Shown here in pieces: positions 53,001-61,274 of a DNA stretch of 64,000 nt. The stretch's first letter is position 1. Every line of letters begins with the position of its first letter. A program made the position numbers and the translations under genes. Origin of the DNA: Acidovorax sp. YS12 (GTDB lineage Bacteria; Pseudomonadota; Gammaproteobacteria; Burkholderiales; Burkholderiaceae_C); the NCBI GenBank assembly GCA_021496925.1, contig CP053915.1:3065501-3129500 (forward strand), in the 5' to 3' direction. The notes under the pieces were generated by a model. That model did no database searches. It was not told the origin of the DNA and was given only the letters and a program-made list of their open reading frames with translations.

Positions 53001-54028
53001 GCCCAGGCCAGACCGTAGAACGCGCCAGCAGAAGGAGTCGCCAGGGTCTCGAAATTGCCAGACAGCGCACCGCCGTAGCCGGTGCGGTCGAAAAGCCGGT
53101 ACGCCTTGCCCGAGCTGTCGGTGGCGAACAGCATCACGTTGCCTTCGCCGGTGTCGAGCGCGATCAAGCCGTGTGTCTTGCTAGGCGTCGAGGCCTCGCC
53201 GACCTTGCTCCAGGTGCCACCGCTCAGACTGAACTTCACGACCTTGCTGGTGTCGTTGTCGGCCACATAGACGGTGTCGGCGCTTGCGGAGCCGTTCAGG
53301 TTGAGGAATGCAATGCCTCGGTAGGTGGAGTTCGTCACCCCGCTCAACGCCGCTGGGGTGTATATCCCGCCGCTGCTCGGCAGGCCCGAGCCGACCGAAC
53401 TCAATGTTGCGCCATTGACGGCGGCGTGGAGTTGCCCATCCGTGATCGCAATGCCTTGGGTGTTGTCCCGCGTGAGTTGAACGCCGCTCGTGCTATTCAG
53501 CGCCGCATACCAGACTCCGCTGTTCGTTGAACTGCCCTTGCCGCTGGCCCATGCCTGGGTGCAGTCGCTGCTGACGGCGCCCCGGATGGTGTCCTTGTTG
53601 AATGCCGAGCTGCCGAATTTGGTGGCGTAGTTCACGCTGGTGTCGACAGCCACAAACGCCACGCTGCGCGGCGCGTCGGAGGCTTTGGCGTCGTTGGGCG
53701 CAGCCGTGCCTGGCGCGACCGCATAGCCTGGCACAGTCAGACATTGCCCGTTGGCAGAACGGTTCAACAGCCCTTCCGACCCTTTGTCACTGGCGGCGAA
53801 TCCATTGCCCAGCGCGACGGTCTGTACCAACGTGCCATCTGGCCGGTATTCGTCAAGATAAACGCTCAACGCCACCCCAGACCCAGCACCGACCCGGTAC
53901 GCGACGAAATTGCCCGGCGTGAACGCATCCGCCCATGCTGGCTGGCACGCCACGAGCGCAGCCAGGGCCAGCGCGCTGATGGCGCTCACCGGGCCGCCGT
54001 TGTTTTCCCCATTGCGCGAACGCTTCAT
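50045..54028 (-). CDS. Secreted DUF3616/Fn3 protein with IPTL-CTERM tail
   Basis: This 1327-residue exported protein has a signal peptide in residues 1-34 and a large N-terminal region without a recognised family. An Fn3-like domain (about 353-445) and a bacterial Ig-like domain with a repeated-value style precede a DUF3616-like section in which RPDRWRFMALTASG, SGFSIEGMASSP and REIRKNGANEYLIIAGP are visible. The C-terminus reads ATAIPTLGEWARGLLALAL and ends in Arg residues: the IPTL-CTERM sorting signal. The function is unknown. It diverges from minC. Confidence 0.78.
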   Translation of the reverse strand: MKRSRNGENNGGPVSAISALALAALVACQPAWADAFTPGNFVAYRVGAGSGVALSVYLDEYRPDGTLVQTVALGNGFAASDKGSEGLLNRSANGQCLTVPGYAVAPGTAAPNDAKASDAPRSVAFVAVDTSVNYATKFGSSAFNKDTIRGAVSSDCTQAWASGKGSSTNSGVWYAALNSTSGVQLTRDNTQGIAITDGQLHAAVNGATLSSVGSGLPSSGGIYTPAALSGVTNSTYRGIAFLNLNGSASADTVYVADNDTSKVVKFSLSGGTWSKVGEASTPSKTHGLIALDTGEGNVMLFATDSSGKAYRLFDRTGYGGALSGNFETLATPSAGAFYGLAWAPEAAPPSAAPGAPASLSASAQGNGVAASWDAVAGAAWYVVEVSSGAGFDASATQGVGQTLITATPAATVPGLDEGTHTLRVRAVNSAGGSVGTVSQPFTLAAPPTTSLPATTAYSGVRGDPLDPLATQGIAFTVGDAADTVAATSSNQAVVPDANLAAGGTGTTSRTLRIIPTGTGYADITVTIGNAGGASVTRTIKYAASAHVAGTAGTRWYTGRADGSTAIVLDANTLLVGDDEAPELDASGNAAQSGGGNAFSAYAPGASGRPLTPLSPDAALGLRTGKTGAECTSGGYTGVADCDADGEVDTEAGFAASGTLYVAGSHSNSKKGKSRPDRWRFMALTASGSGSSTALSVTGYYKWLREDLRTWDNGNAHGLGAGYFGLTDSSAGGSCSDAEVDADNCPKAPETGTLSGFSIEGMASSPGDTAAWLGFRAPLVSAPGAPAVAADSATGRTHALIVPVTNYASLPGSTGGAKHTATFGAPIRLDLGGRGIREIRKNGANEYLIIAGPASGSGKSFVLYTWDGSADAAGLALNLRLRATDLGAFTKPATDCAAEGIGTLPASLDAGGSVDVISDCGDADFYGDGKAAKDLPYAAWKKFRADAVALPALSTVTLMPGQATAATLPFTASAPQPGTLYAVALPQNAPAPSWEQVKAGRDGSGAAAAWAGSAALNGSANLTATGLAASTGYTLHAVVVEGSGGHASALARQNLATAAPGPVLAPQTIAFGTLADRLLGTAPFTVSATGGGSGKPVVFGSTTTTVCTVAGATVTLVATGTCTVQADQAGNASFAAATPVPQSFQVTAPAASGTAWPGSGGVSGGVAGGTWQFAANSQGFQPVSGLPDVPGGYAFPYGMFGFALVNGTPGSSATVSLNLPQPAPAGAVLWKYGRQTPGGAPAWYQVAPVFSNGRGTVSFTVTDGPGSTGDDDQAANGVIIDPVLLGAPLGSGATAIPTLGEWARGLLALALAGLAALRLRTRRAGGLR

Positions 54029-54181
54029 GCTCCCACCTACGCGGTTGTGACAAACGGGGCGAATCTAGGCAGCGCGCATGAAACCCGTATGACACTGGCA
54101 TGACGGTGTGCTGGCAACGCCTTCGGGGACGGCACGGTACACTTCGCCCCTTCCGATGCAGCGCCTTTTCTGGCACCCTCC

Positions 54182-54937
54182 ATGGCCGTTGACACGCCGG
54201 GCCACCACGCCCGCACCAGCTTTGACCTCAAAAGCACCCATCTGCCCGTGGTGGCCGTGGTGCTCAAGTCCACCGATGCGGCGCAGCTGGCGGCCGACCT
54301 GGCCCAGCGGCTGGGCGACGATCCCGGGCTTTTCGACAACGACCCGGTGCTGATCGACCTGGCGGCCGTGCACGACGAACCCCAGCCCATCGACTTCGCC
54401 GCCCTCGTGGCCGAGCTGCGGCGCTACCACACGCGCCCCGTGGCCGTGCGCGGCGGCAGCGCCGCGCAGATGGAGGCGGCCCATGCCCTGGGCCTGATCG
54501 CCGCCCCCGAGGCACAGCGCGGCCCGGCGGCCGAGCATGGCCCGCGCGAGGTGGTGCGTGAAGTGGTGCGCGAGGTCGAGGTGGTGCGCGAAGTGCCCAT
54601 GCCCGCCCCCGGCGCGGTGGTGGTGGACAAGCCGCTGCGCTCGGGCCAGCAGGTGTACGCGCGCGGCACCGACCTGGTGGTGCTGGCCATGGTCAGCTTC
54701 GGCGCCGAGGTCATCGCCGACGGCAACATCCACGTCTACGCGCCGCTGCGCGGGCGCGCCATCGCCGGCGCGCGCGGCAACACCGAGGCGCGCATCTTCA
54801 GCACCTGCCTGGAGCCGCAGCTCGTGTCCGTCGCCGGCATCTACCGCACCACCGAGACGGCGCTGCCCGACAACGTGCGCGGCAAGAGCGCGCAGGTGCG
54901 CCTCGACGGCGAGAAGCTGCTCATCGAACCGCTTTGA
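54182..54937 (+). CDS. minC: Septum site-determining protein MinC
   Basis: MinC blocks FtsZ assembly away from mid-cell. The 251-residue product has the N-terminal MinC_N domain (1-105) and a linker with repeated REVVREV. The C-terminal MinD-binding beta-helix has the motif RSGQQVYARGTDLVV and ADGNIHVYAPLRGRAIAGA. It is the first gene of minCDE, 41 bp before minD. The start at 54182 begins MAVDTPGHHARTSFDLKS. Confidence 0.95.
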   Translation: MAVDTPGHHARTSFDLKSTHLPVVAVVLKSTDAAQLAADLAQRLGDDPGLFDNDPVLIDLAAVHDEPQPIDFAALVAELRRYHTRPVAVRGGSAAQMEAAHALGLIAAPEAQRGPAAEHGPREVVREVVREVEVVREVPMPAPGAVVVDKPLRSGQQVYARGTDLVVLAMVSFGAEVIADGNIHVYAPLRGRAIAGARGNTEARIFSTCLEPQLVSVAGIYRTTETALPDNVRGKSAQVRLDGEKLLIEPL

Positions 54938-54978
54938 ATTTCCAACATTTCCAGACCAATGCAAGGGAACCGCACACC

Positions 54979-55794
54979 ATGGCCAAAATCGTCGTCGTGA
55001 CCTCCGGCAAGGGGGGCGTGGGCAAGACCACCACCAGCGCCGCGTTCGCATCGGGCCTGGCCCTGGCCGGCCACAAGACCGCCGTGATCGACTTTGACGT
55101 CGGCCTGCGCAACCTCGACCTCATCATGGGCTGCGAGCGCCGCGTGGTGTACGACTTCATCAACGTCATCCAGGGCGAGGCCAACCTGAACCAGGCCCTC
55201 ATCAAGGACAAGCAGTGCGAGAACCTGTTCATCCTCGCCGCCAGCCAGACGCGCGACAAGGACGCGCTGACGCTCGACGGCGTGGGCAAGGTGCTGGCCG
55301 ACCTGGCCGAGATGGGCTTCGAGTACATCGTCTGCGACTCGCCCGCCGGCATCGAGAGCGGCGCGCTCATGGCCATGCACTTCGCCGACGAGGCGCTGCT
55401 GGTGACCAACCCCGAGGTGTCGAGCGTGCGCGACTCCGACCGCATCCTGGGCATGCTGTCGAGCAAGACGAAGCGCGCCATCGAGGGCGCCGAGCCGATC
55501 AAGGAGCACCTGCTCATCACGCGCTACAACCCCAGCCGCGTGGAAGACGGCCAGATGCTGAGCCTGGCCGACATCCAGGACATCCTGCGCATTCCGCTCA
55601 TCGGCGTGATCCCCGAGTCCGAGAGCGTGCTGCAGGCGTCCAACCAAGGGCTGCCGGCCATCCATCTCGACGGTACCGACGTGTCCGAGGCCTACAAGGA
55701 CGTGGTGGCGCGCTTCCAGGGCCAGGAGCGCCCGCTGCGCTTCACCGAGGCGGTGAAGCCCGGGTTTTTCAAGCGCATCTTTGGCGGGAGGTAA
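54979..55794 (+). CDS. minD: Septum site-determining ATPase MinD
   Basis: MinD is the membrane-binding ATPase that carries MinC and oscillates with MinE. The 271-residue product has the deviant Walker A GKGGVGKTT (residues 10-18), the switch DFDVGLRNLDLIMGCE and the C-terminal amphipathic helix KPGFFKRIFGGR that anchors it to the membrane. The length is typical. Confidence 0.98.
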   Translation: MAKIVVVTSGKGGVGKTTTSAAFASGLALAGHKTAVIDFDVGLRNLDLIMGCERRVVYDFINVIQGEANLNQALIKDKQCENLFILAASQTRDKDALTLDGVGKVLADLAEMGFEYIVCDSPAGIESGALMAMHFADEALLVTNPEVSSVRDSDRILGMLSSKTKRAIEGAEPIKEHLLITRYNPSRVEDGQMLSLADIQDILRIPLIGVIPESESVLQASNQGLPAIHLDGTDVSEAYKDVVARFQGQERPLRFTEAVKPGFFKRIFGGR

Positions 55795-55800
55795 ATGGCC

Positions 55801-56067
55801 ATGTCACTGCTGTCCCTGTTCCTGGGGGAAAAGAAGAAATCGGCCGCCGTGGCCAAGGAGCGGCTGCAGATCATCCTGGCGCACGAGCGCAGCGGCCGCA
55901 ACCCCGGCCAGCCCGACTACCTGCCCGCGCTGCAGCGCGAGCTGATGGCCGTGATCTCCAAGTACGTGAAGATCAACGCCGAAGACCTGAAGGTGCACTT
56001 CGAGCGCCAGGATGACCTGGAAGTGCTGGAAGTGAAGATCGAGCTGCCGGACGCAGGCAGCAAGTAA
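55801..56067 (+). CDS. minE: Cell division topological specificity factor MinE
   Basis: MinE stimulates the MinD ATPase and sets the site of division. The 88-residue product has the membrane-targeting N-terminus (LLSLFLGEKKKSA), the MinD-contact helix AKERLQIILAHERSG and the dimerisation domain to the end. The ATG at 55801 is preferred because GGGAGG lies nine bases before it; ATG 55795 is only three bases from that site and would add two residues. It follows minD after six bases. Confidence 0.95.
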   Translation: MSLLSLFLGEKKKSAAVAKERLQIILAHERSGRNPGQPDYLPALQRELMAVISKYVKINAEDLKVHFERQDDLEVLEVKIELPDAGSK

Positions 56068-56144
56068 GCAGGTTTGCGCGCCGCGCGCATTTTCTTGCGT
56101 GCGGCGCGCTATACGGGCGCGGGGGCGGTTTCTAAGCTCGCCCC

Positions 56145-58487
56145 ATGAAACATTTACGCACAATCGCCCCTCCAGCGCGCCTTCTATCCCGCATCGCCGC
56201 TGCCCTGCTGCTCGCCGGCGCGGCCACGCAGGCCGCGGCTGTCATCACCATCAACACCGTCGCGGGCACGGGTGCCAATGCCTACAGCGGCGATGGCGGC
56301 CCCGCCACGGCCGCTGCGCTCAGTGGCCCACGTGGCGTGGCGGTAGACAGGAGCGGGCGGGTGTACATCGCCGACTCCGACAACAACATCATCCGCCGCA
56401 TCAAGCTAGACGGCACCATCGAAACCATCGCCGGCGTGCAGAACGGCCCGGCCTGCGTAGCCAACTACAGCGGCGATGGCGGCCCCGCCACCAGCGCCCA
56501 CCTGGGATGCGCCACCAGCGTGGCGTCCGATAGCCTGGGCAATCTCTACATTGCCGACATGAAGAACCACCGCATTCGCAAAGTCGATGCCAATACCGGC
56601 ACCATCGCCACGGTAGCAGGCACCGGGGCGCCCGGTTACGGTGGTGATGGTGGCCCCGCCACCAGCGCGCAGTTACAGGATCCTTTTGTCATCGTCATCG
56701 ACTCCCAGGATCGGGTGTACATCAGCGACCAGGGCAACCGGCGCGTGCGCCGTATCGAGACGGACGGCACCATCACCACCGTGGCAGGCGATGGCGGCGC
56801 GAGCGAAACCGGCAATGGCGGCCAAGCGACCAGCGCCGGGTTGGGCGGGATATGGGGTATCGGGCTGGATGCGCAAGATCGCCTGTACGTTACCAATGTC
56901 GGCAGCGTGCGGCGTGTCGAGGCCGATGGCACGATCAACCGCGTGGCTGGCAACGGCTCCGGCAGCTACAGCGGCGATGGCGGCCCCGCGCTGTCGGCAG
57001 GCATGGTGGCCACGGGGGTCATGGTGGATGCCAGCGGGCGCATGTATATCTCCGATTCTTCCCAGCGCATCCGGCGCGTGGGACTGGACGGCACCATCAA
57101 CACGGTGGCCGGGACAGGTGTCTCTGGCTTCAGCGGTGATGGCGGCGATGCCTCGGTGGCGACATTCAACGGTATCTACGGCTTGACCGTAGGCAACAAG
57201 GGCCTGCTGTACTTTCCCGACTACAGCAACCTGCGCATCCGCGCGCTGACACTGGACGTGCCCACCGAACCCCTGGCCGCCAGCGCCAGCGCAGGCAACG
57301 CCCAGGCCACCGTGCAGTGGAATCCTCCCAGCAATAACGGCGGCAACGCCATTACCGGCTACGTGGTCACCGTCGTGGGCGACCCCAGCAAGCGCTGCAC
57401 GGCCACCCCCCCGGCAACGAGCTGCGTCGTCACGGGCCTGACCAACGGCACCCCCTATACCTTCGCGGTGCGCGCCGACAACGACAACGGCGCGGGTGCC
57501 GAGGCCGAGGCCGGCCCCGTCACGCCCAGCGCGCCACCCGTGCCCTCGGCACCGCTGAACCCGGCGGCGACCGCCGGCAACGCGCAGGCCACCGTCTCCT
57601 GGGAAGAACCCGTCAGCGGAGGCCCCTTCACCGAGTACACCGTGACGGCGGTCGAAGACCCGAGCAAGACCTGCACGGTCACGGGCACGCCCCCTCTGGC
57701 CACAAGCTGTACCGTCCCCGGCCTCACCAACGGCAGCACCTATACCTTCACCGTGCGCGCCACCAACGCCAACGGCACAGGTATGGCTTCCGCTGTCTCC
57801 AACGCCGTGACGCCTGCTGCCCCGCCCGTGCCCTCGGCGCCGCTGAACCCGGCGGCAACGGCCGGCAACGCGCAGGCCACCGTCTCCTGGGACGCACCCG
57901 CCAGCGGCGGCCCCTTCACCGAGTACACCGTGACGGCGGTCGAAGACCCGAGCAAGACCTGCACGGCCACGCCCCCGGCAACGAGCTGCACCGTCCCCGG
58001 CCTCACCAACGGCAGCACCTATACCTTCACCGTGCGCGCCACCAACGCCAACGGCACGGGCGCTGCCTCTACCGTCTCCAACGCCGTCACGCCCAGCGCG
58101 CCGCCCGTGCCCTCGGCACCGCTGAACCCGGCGGCAACGGCCGGCAACGGCCAAGCCACTGTCTCCTGGAGCGCGCCTGCCAGCGGCGGCCCCTTCACCC
58201 TGTACACCGTGACGGCGGTCGAGGATCCCACCAAGACCTGCACGGCCACGCCCCCGGCAACGCGTTGCGTCGTCTCCGGCCTGACCAACGGCCGCACCTA
58301 CACCTTCACCGTGACGGCCAGCAATGCCAGCGGCACGGGTACGGCTTCCGCCGTTTCCAACGCCGTGACGCCGCAAGCGCCCAGCAGCAGCGTGGCCCCC
58401 ATCCCCACGCTCTCCGAATGGGCCCTGCTGGCACTGTCCACGCTGCTGGCGCTGGCCATGGCGTTCACCCTGCGGCGCCAGCGGTAA
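56145..58487 (+). CDS. Secreted NHL-repeat and Fn3 protein with IPTL-CTERM tail
   Basis: This 780-residue exported protein has a signal peptide (about 1-32). Six NHL-type beta-propeller blades follow (about 36-375), each with a YSGDGGPATSA-like turn and a DGTI(N/T)TVAG strand. Four Fn3 domains (about 378-755) come next; the last three are nearly identical tandem copies opening PSAPLNPAATAGN. The protein ends IPTLSEWALLALSTLLAL and Arg residues, the IPTL-CTERM signal. It is the third such protein in the window and probably is surface-bound. The ligand is unknown. Confidence 0.8.
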   Translation: MKHLRTIAPPARLLSRIAAALLLAGAATQAAAVITINTVAGTGANAYSGDGGPATAAALSGPRGVAVDRSGRVYIADSDNNIIRRIKLDGTIETIAGVQNGPACVANYSGDGGPATSAHLGCATSVASDSLGNLYIADMKNHRIRKVDANTGTIATVAGTGAPGYGGDGGPATSAQLQDPFVIVIDSQDRVYISDQGNRRVRRIETDGTITTVAGDGGASETGNGGQATSAGLGGIWGIGLDAQDRLYVTNVGSVRRVEADGTINRVAGNGSGSYSGDGGPALSAGMVATGVMVDASGRMYISDSSQRIRRVGLDGTINTVAGTGVSGFSGDGGDASVATFNGIYGLTVGNKGLLYFPDYSNLRIRALTLDVPTEPLAASASAGNAQATVQWNPPSNNGGNAITGYVVTVVGDPSKRCTATPPATSCVVTGLTNGTPYTFAVRADNDNGAGAEAEAGPVTPSAPPVPSAPLNPAATAGNAQATVSWEEPVSGGPFTEYTVTAVEDPSKTCTVTGTPPLATSCTVPGLTNGSTYTFTVRATNANGTGMASAVSNAVTPAAPPVPSAPLNPAATAGNAQATVSWDAPASGGPFTEYTVTAVEDPSKTCTATPPATSCTVPGLTNGSTYTFTVRATNANGTGAASTVSNAVTPSAPPVPSAPLNPAATAGNGQATVSWSAPASGGPFTLYTVTAVEDPTKTCTATPPATRCVVSGLTNGRTYTFTVTASNASGTGTASAVSNAVTPQAPSSSVAPIPTLSEWALLALSTLLALAMAFTLRRQR

Positions 58488-58489
58488 TG

Positions 58490-58541
58490 CAAAAACCATA
58501 GCTGCCAGCGCTTGATCTACGGGGCTTACAGGCTGATTTTC
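58490..58541 (+). terminator. Dispersed hairpin repeat, copy 12
   Basis: AACCATAGCTGCCAGCGCTTG followed by a diverged right arm GCTTACAGGCTGATTTT, six bases after the NHL protein stop, at a convergent junction with the AraC gene. Confidence 0.72.
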
Positions 58542-58574
58542 CTGCAAGCCCCGTTTGGTTTGGTATTGCGAAAT

Positions 58575-59573
58575 TCACCCGCGCCGGCGGCCCGCCGCCA
58601 CGCTGGGCAACTGGCCGAACTGCTGGCGATACTGCGCGGCGAAGCGGCTGGCCGTGCCCAGGCCGCACTCCTGCGCCAGCAGGGCCACGCTGGTGAAGTC
58701 GCCGCGCAGCAGGCGCTGGCGCGCCAGGGCCAGGCGCTGCTGGCGCAGCCAGTCCAGCGGGCTCATGCCGAAGCGTTCCTGGAAGGCGTACTGCAGCGCG
58801 CGCACCGACATGTGGGCCTGCGCGGCCATGTCCGTCAGCGCGATGGGGCGCGACAGGTCCGCCAGCGCGGCGCTGCACACGCGGTCGATGGCGCGGCGCT
58901 TGTGCGCCCGGGGCGTGGCGCACGGGGCGACGGCAGGGCGATGCGGGAACAGCGGCACAAGATGGCGGTAGATGAAGTCCTGTATCCCCAACTGGTGCAG
59001 CACCTGCGCGTCGAGGCCGTGCAAATCGATCAGCGCGCCCAGGTGCCGGGCGGCGCTGGCCAGCGGCGCCCCTGCCACCTGCAGGGGCAGCACCTGGGCA
59101 TGGCCGGTGTCCAGGGGCGCGGCGTCCTCGTAGGTGCCCAGCATGGCGCGGGCCGCCGCCTGGAGTTCGGCCGTCCCGATGTGCAGCATGAGCAGGTGGC
59201 GTTCATCCCCGTAGCCCAGCGTGGGGCCGCAGCCCGCGGGCAGGAACAGGCAGCCCTGCGCGGCGCCCCAGGGCAGGACACGGCCTTCCACCTGCACGCT
59301 GCAATGCCCTCGCAGCGGAATGAGCAGCGTGGTGTGGATGTTGTCGCTGCGGCTGACCCGCGTGGGCGTCATGGCGCTGGCCACCAGCTCCAGGCCGGGC
59401 AGTTGCAGCCGCGCGTTCTTGCTGAAGAAGCCGCCGTGGCCGGGCAGGGCGTCGTACCCCTCCAGGCCAGGAAACGCATGCGCGATCCGGTCGGAGAACA
59501 CCCGCAGCGATGTCGATGCCTCGCTCTGGCGGTTACCGAAAAGAAGCGGCTCGGCAAGGCGGGGATGGGACAT
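58575..59573 (-). CDS. AraC-family transcriptional regulator
   Basis: This 332-residue regulator has an AraC_binding_2-like N-terminal sensor (about 20-200). The C-terminal double helix-turn-helix is seen as AALADLSRPIALTDMAAQAHMSVRALQYAFQERFGMSPLDWLRQQRL in outline. The start at 59573 is the first ATG that opens the domain; longer frames lie over the flavin reductase gene. It follows that gene by 32 bp on the same strand and may regulate it. Confidence 0.87.
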   Translation of the reverse strand: MSHPRLAEPLLFGNRQSEASTSLRVFSDRIAHAFPGLEGYDALPGHGGFFSKNARLQLPGLELVASAMTPTRVSRSDNIHTTLLIPLRGHCSVQVEGRVLPWGAAQGCLFLPAGCGPTLGYGDERHLLMLHIGTAELQAAARAMLGTYEDAAPLDTGHAQVLPLQVAGAPLASAARHLGALIDLHGLDAQVLHQLGIQDFIYRHLVPLFPHRPAVAPCATPRAHKRRAIDRVCSAALADLSRPIALTDMAAQAHMSVRALQYAFQERFGMSPLDWLRQQRLALARQRLLRGDFTSVALLAQECGLGTASRFAAQYRQQFGQLPSVAAGRRRG

Positions 59574-59605
59574 GGCGGGGGCAGGCGGTGAGCGTGTGGC
59601 GGGGC

Positions 59606-60205
59606 CTACTTGTGCAAAGGCCGCGCGGCAGCGGCCGAGAGGCTGCCCAGCAGGTGCTCGGTGTAGAACATGCCGCCGTGGTACAGCAGCGGCGAAGCGC
59701 CTTCCCGGTGGCCGCAGCGCTCCACCTCGCCGATGAAGATGGTGTGGTCGCCCTCCACGTACTGGCTGCGGTTGAAGCACTCGAACACTGCCGCGGCGCC
59801 ATCGAGCACCGGCGCGCCGTTGACGCCCGGGCGGTGGCCCACGCCGCCCCAGCGGTCGATGCCGCGCGTGGCGAAGCGCTCCGCCAGGTGGCGCTGCTCC
59901 ACCGCCAGCACGTTGATGGCGTAATGCGTGCAGGAGGCGAATGCCTGCAGCGACGCGGTCTGGTGCGACAGGCTCCACAGCACCAGCGGCGGGGTGAGCG
60001 ACACCGAGTTGAACGAACTGGCCGTGAGGCCCGCCAGTTCCCCGCCCGGCCCGCGTGCCGTGATGATGGTCACCCCGGTGGCGAACATGCCCAGCGCATC
60101 GCGGAATTCGCGCGGTGAAAAGCTCGGTGTCAGGGCAATGTCGGGGGTGTCAGGGGTCACTGTGGTGGTGCGCACGCAGGGCGCGCGGCGCTCAAGGGCA
60201 ATCAA
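59606..60205 (-). CDS. Flavin reductase-like FMN-binding protein
   Basis: This 199-residue protein has the flavin-reductase split-barrel fold, with FREFRDALGMFATGVTIIT-like opening, GLTASSFNSVSLTPPLVLWSLS and the FMN-binding GDHTIFIGEV strand. Such proteins supply reduced flavin to two-component monooxygenases, none of which is encoded nearby. The first 25 or so residues may not be translated. It may form an operon with the AraC gene. Confidence 0.88.
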   Translation of the reverse strand: MIALERRAPCVRTTTVTPDTPDIALTPSFSPREFRDALGMFATGVTIITARGPGGELAGLTASSFNSVSLTPPLVLWSLSHQTASLQAFASCTHYAINVLAVEQRHLAERFATRGIDRWGGVGHRPGVNGAPVLDGAAAVFECFNRSQYVEGDHTIFIGEVERCGHREGASPLLYHGGMFYTEHLLGSLSAAAARPLHK

Positions 60206-60263
60206 TTATTATCGCCCCCCTCCCCGTGGCGTGCTGCCGCGGGGGCTACAGGCTTTCCCCATC

Positions 60264-61160
60264 GTGCGTCTCCCCCGTGTCCCCTTCCGTGCCTTGCGGC
60301 CAGCGCGTGCGCTGGCACGGGGGGCGCTGGCCCTGGCATGCGCCGCCGTGCAGGCCACCCCGGCGCAGCCGCCGTCGGCCTGCGCGCAGTGGCTGCACCG
60401 CCTGCCGGGCATACAGGCCAGGCAGTGCGCGGCGGCGCAGCTCACGCCCAGCGGCAGCCACTCGCAGCAGGGGCGGCCCCTGTTCTGGCGCGACGTGCAG
60501 CCCGCGGACGGCACGCCCGCGCCGCTGCGCGTGCTGGTGGTGGGCGCCATGCATGGCGACGAGCTGACCTCGGCCTCGCTCGCGCTGCACTGGATCGCGC
60601 TGGCCGAGAAGGCGCAGCGCCCGGTGCACTGGCGCTTCATCCCCGTGCTCAACCCCGACGGGCTGCTGGCGCGCCGCCCCACGCGCGTCAATGCGCGCGG
60701 CGTGGACCTGAACCGCAACTTCCGCACCCCCGGCTGGGAGCACGACGCCCCGCAGTACTGGGAAAAGCGCACGCGCAAAGACCCGCGCCGCTGGCCCGGC
60801 CCGGCGCCGCTGTCGGAACCCGAGTCGCAGTTCCTGCACGCGCAGATGGAGACGTTCCGCCCGCAGCTCGTGGTGAGCATCCACGCGCCCTACGGCGTGC
60901 TCGATTTCGACGGCCCGCACGAGCCGCCGCAGCGCCTGGGCCGCCTGCGCCTGGACCGCGTGGGCGTGTTCCCCGGCTCCCTGGGCCACTACGGCGGCGT
61001 GCTGCAGGGCATGCCGGTGGTCACCATCGAGCTGGACCACGCCCAGCGCATGCCGCGCGACGCCGAGGTGCGCTCGATGTGGAACGACCTGCTGCGCTGG
61101 ATGGATACGCGGCTGATGCCGCCAGCCCTGAAAGCCAGCCCTCGCAGGCAACAGAACTGA
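60264..61160 (+). CDS. M14-family zinc carboxypeptidase (MpaA-like)
   Basis: This 298-residue exported protein starts at a GTG (60264) that opens a signal peptide ending ACAAVQATPA. The M14 fold has the zinc motif GAMHGDE, the substrate-binding NPDGLLARRPTRVNARGVDLNRNF, the second zinc His in VVSIHAPYG and the catalytic Glu in TIELDHA. It resembles MpaA, which trims murein tripeptides, so a role in peptidoglycan recycling is likely. Confidence 0.85.
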   Translation: MRLPRVPFRALRPARALARGALALACAAVQATPAQPPSACAQWLHRLPGIQARQCAAAQLTPSGSHSQQGRPLFWRDVQPADGTPAPLRVLVVGAMHGDELTSASLALHWIALAEKAQRPVHWRFIPVLNPDGLLARRPTRVNARGVDLNRNFRTPGWEHDAPQYWEKRTRKDPRRWPGPAPLSEPESQFLHAQMETFRPQLVVSIHAPYGVLDFDGPHEPPQRLGRLRLDRVGVFPGSLGHYGGVLQGMPVVTIELDHAQRMPRDAEVRSMWNDLLRWMDTRLMPPALKASPRRQQN

Positions 61161-61274
61161 CGAAGCGCGTTCATGGCCTGCCCCAGCGATTGGGGGAAAA
61201 GAAGGGGGAACTGGGCGAAAGGATGGCGCAGGCGTGATCGGCACAGCCAGAGCCTCCCTAAAATTTGCGCACCC

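Noticed and set aside
50606..53530. A 974-codon plus-strand frame opposite the DUF3616/IPTL protein
   Set aside because: Antisense shadow rich in Gly, Arg and Ala; the minus frame has a signal peptide and C-terminal sorting tail.
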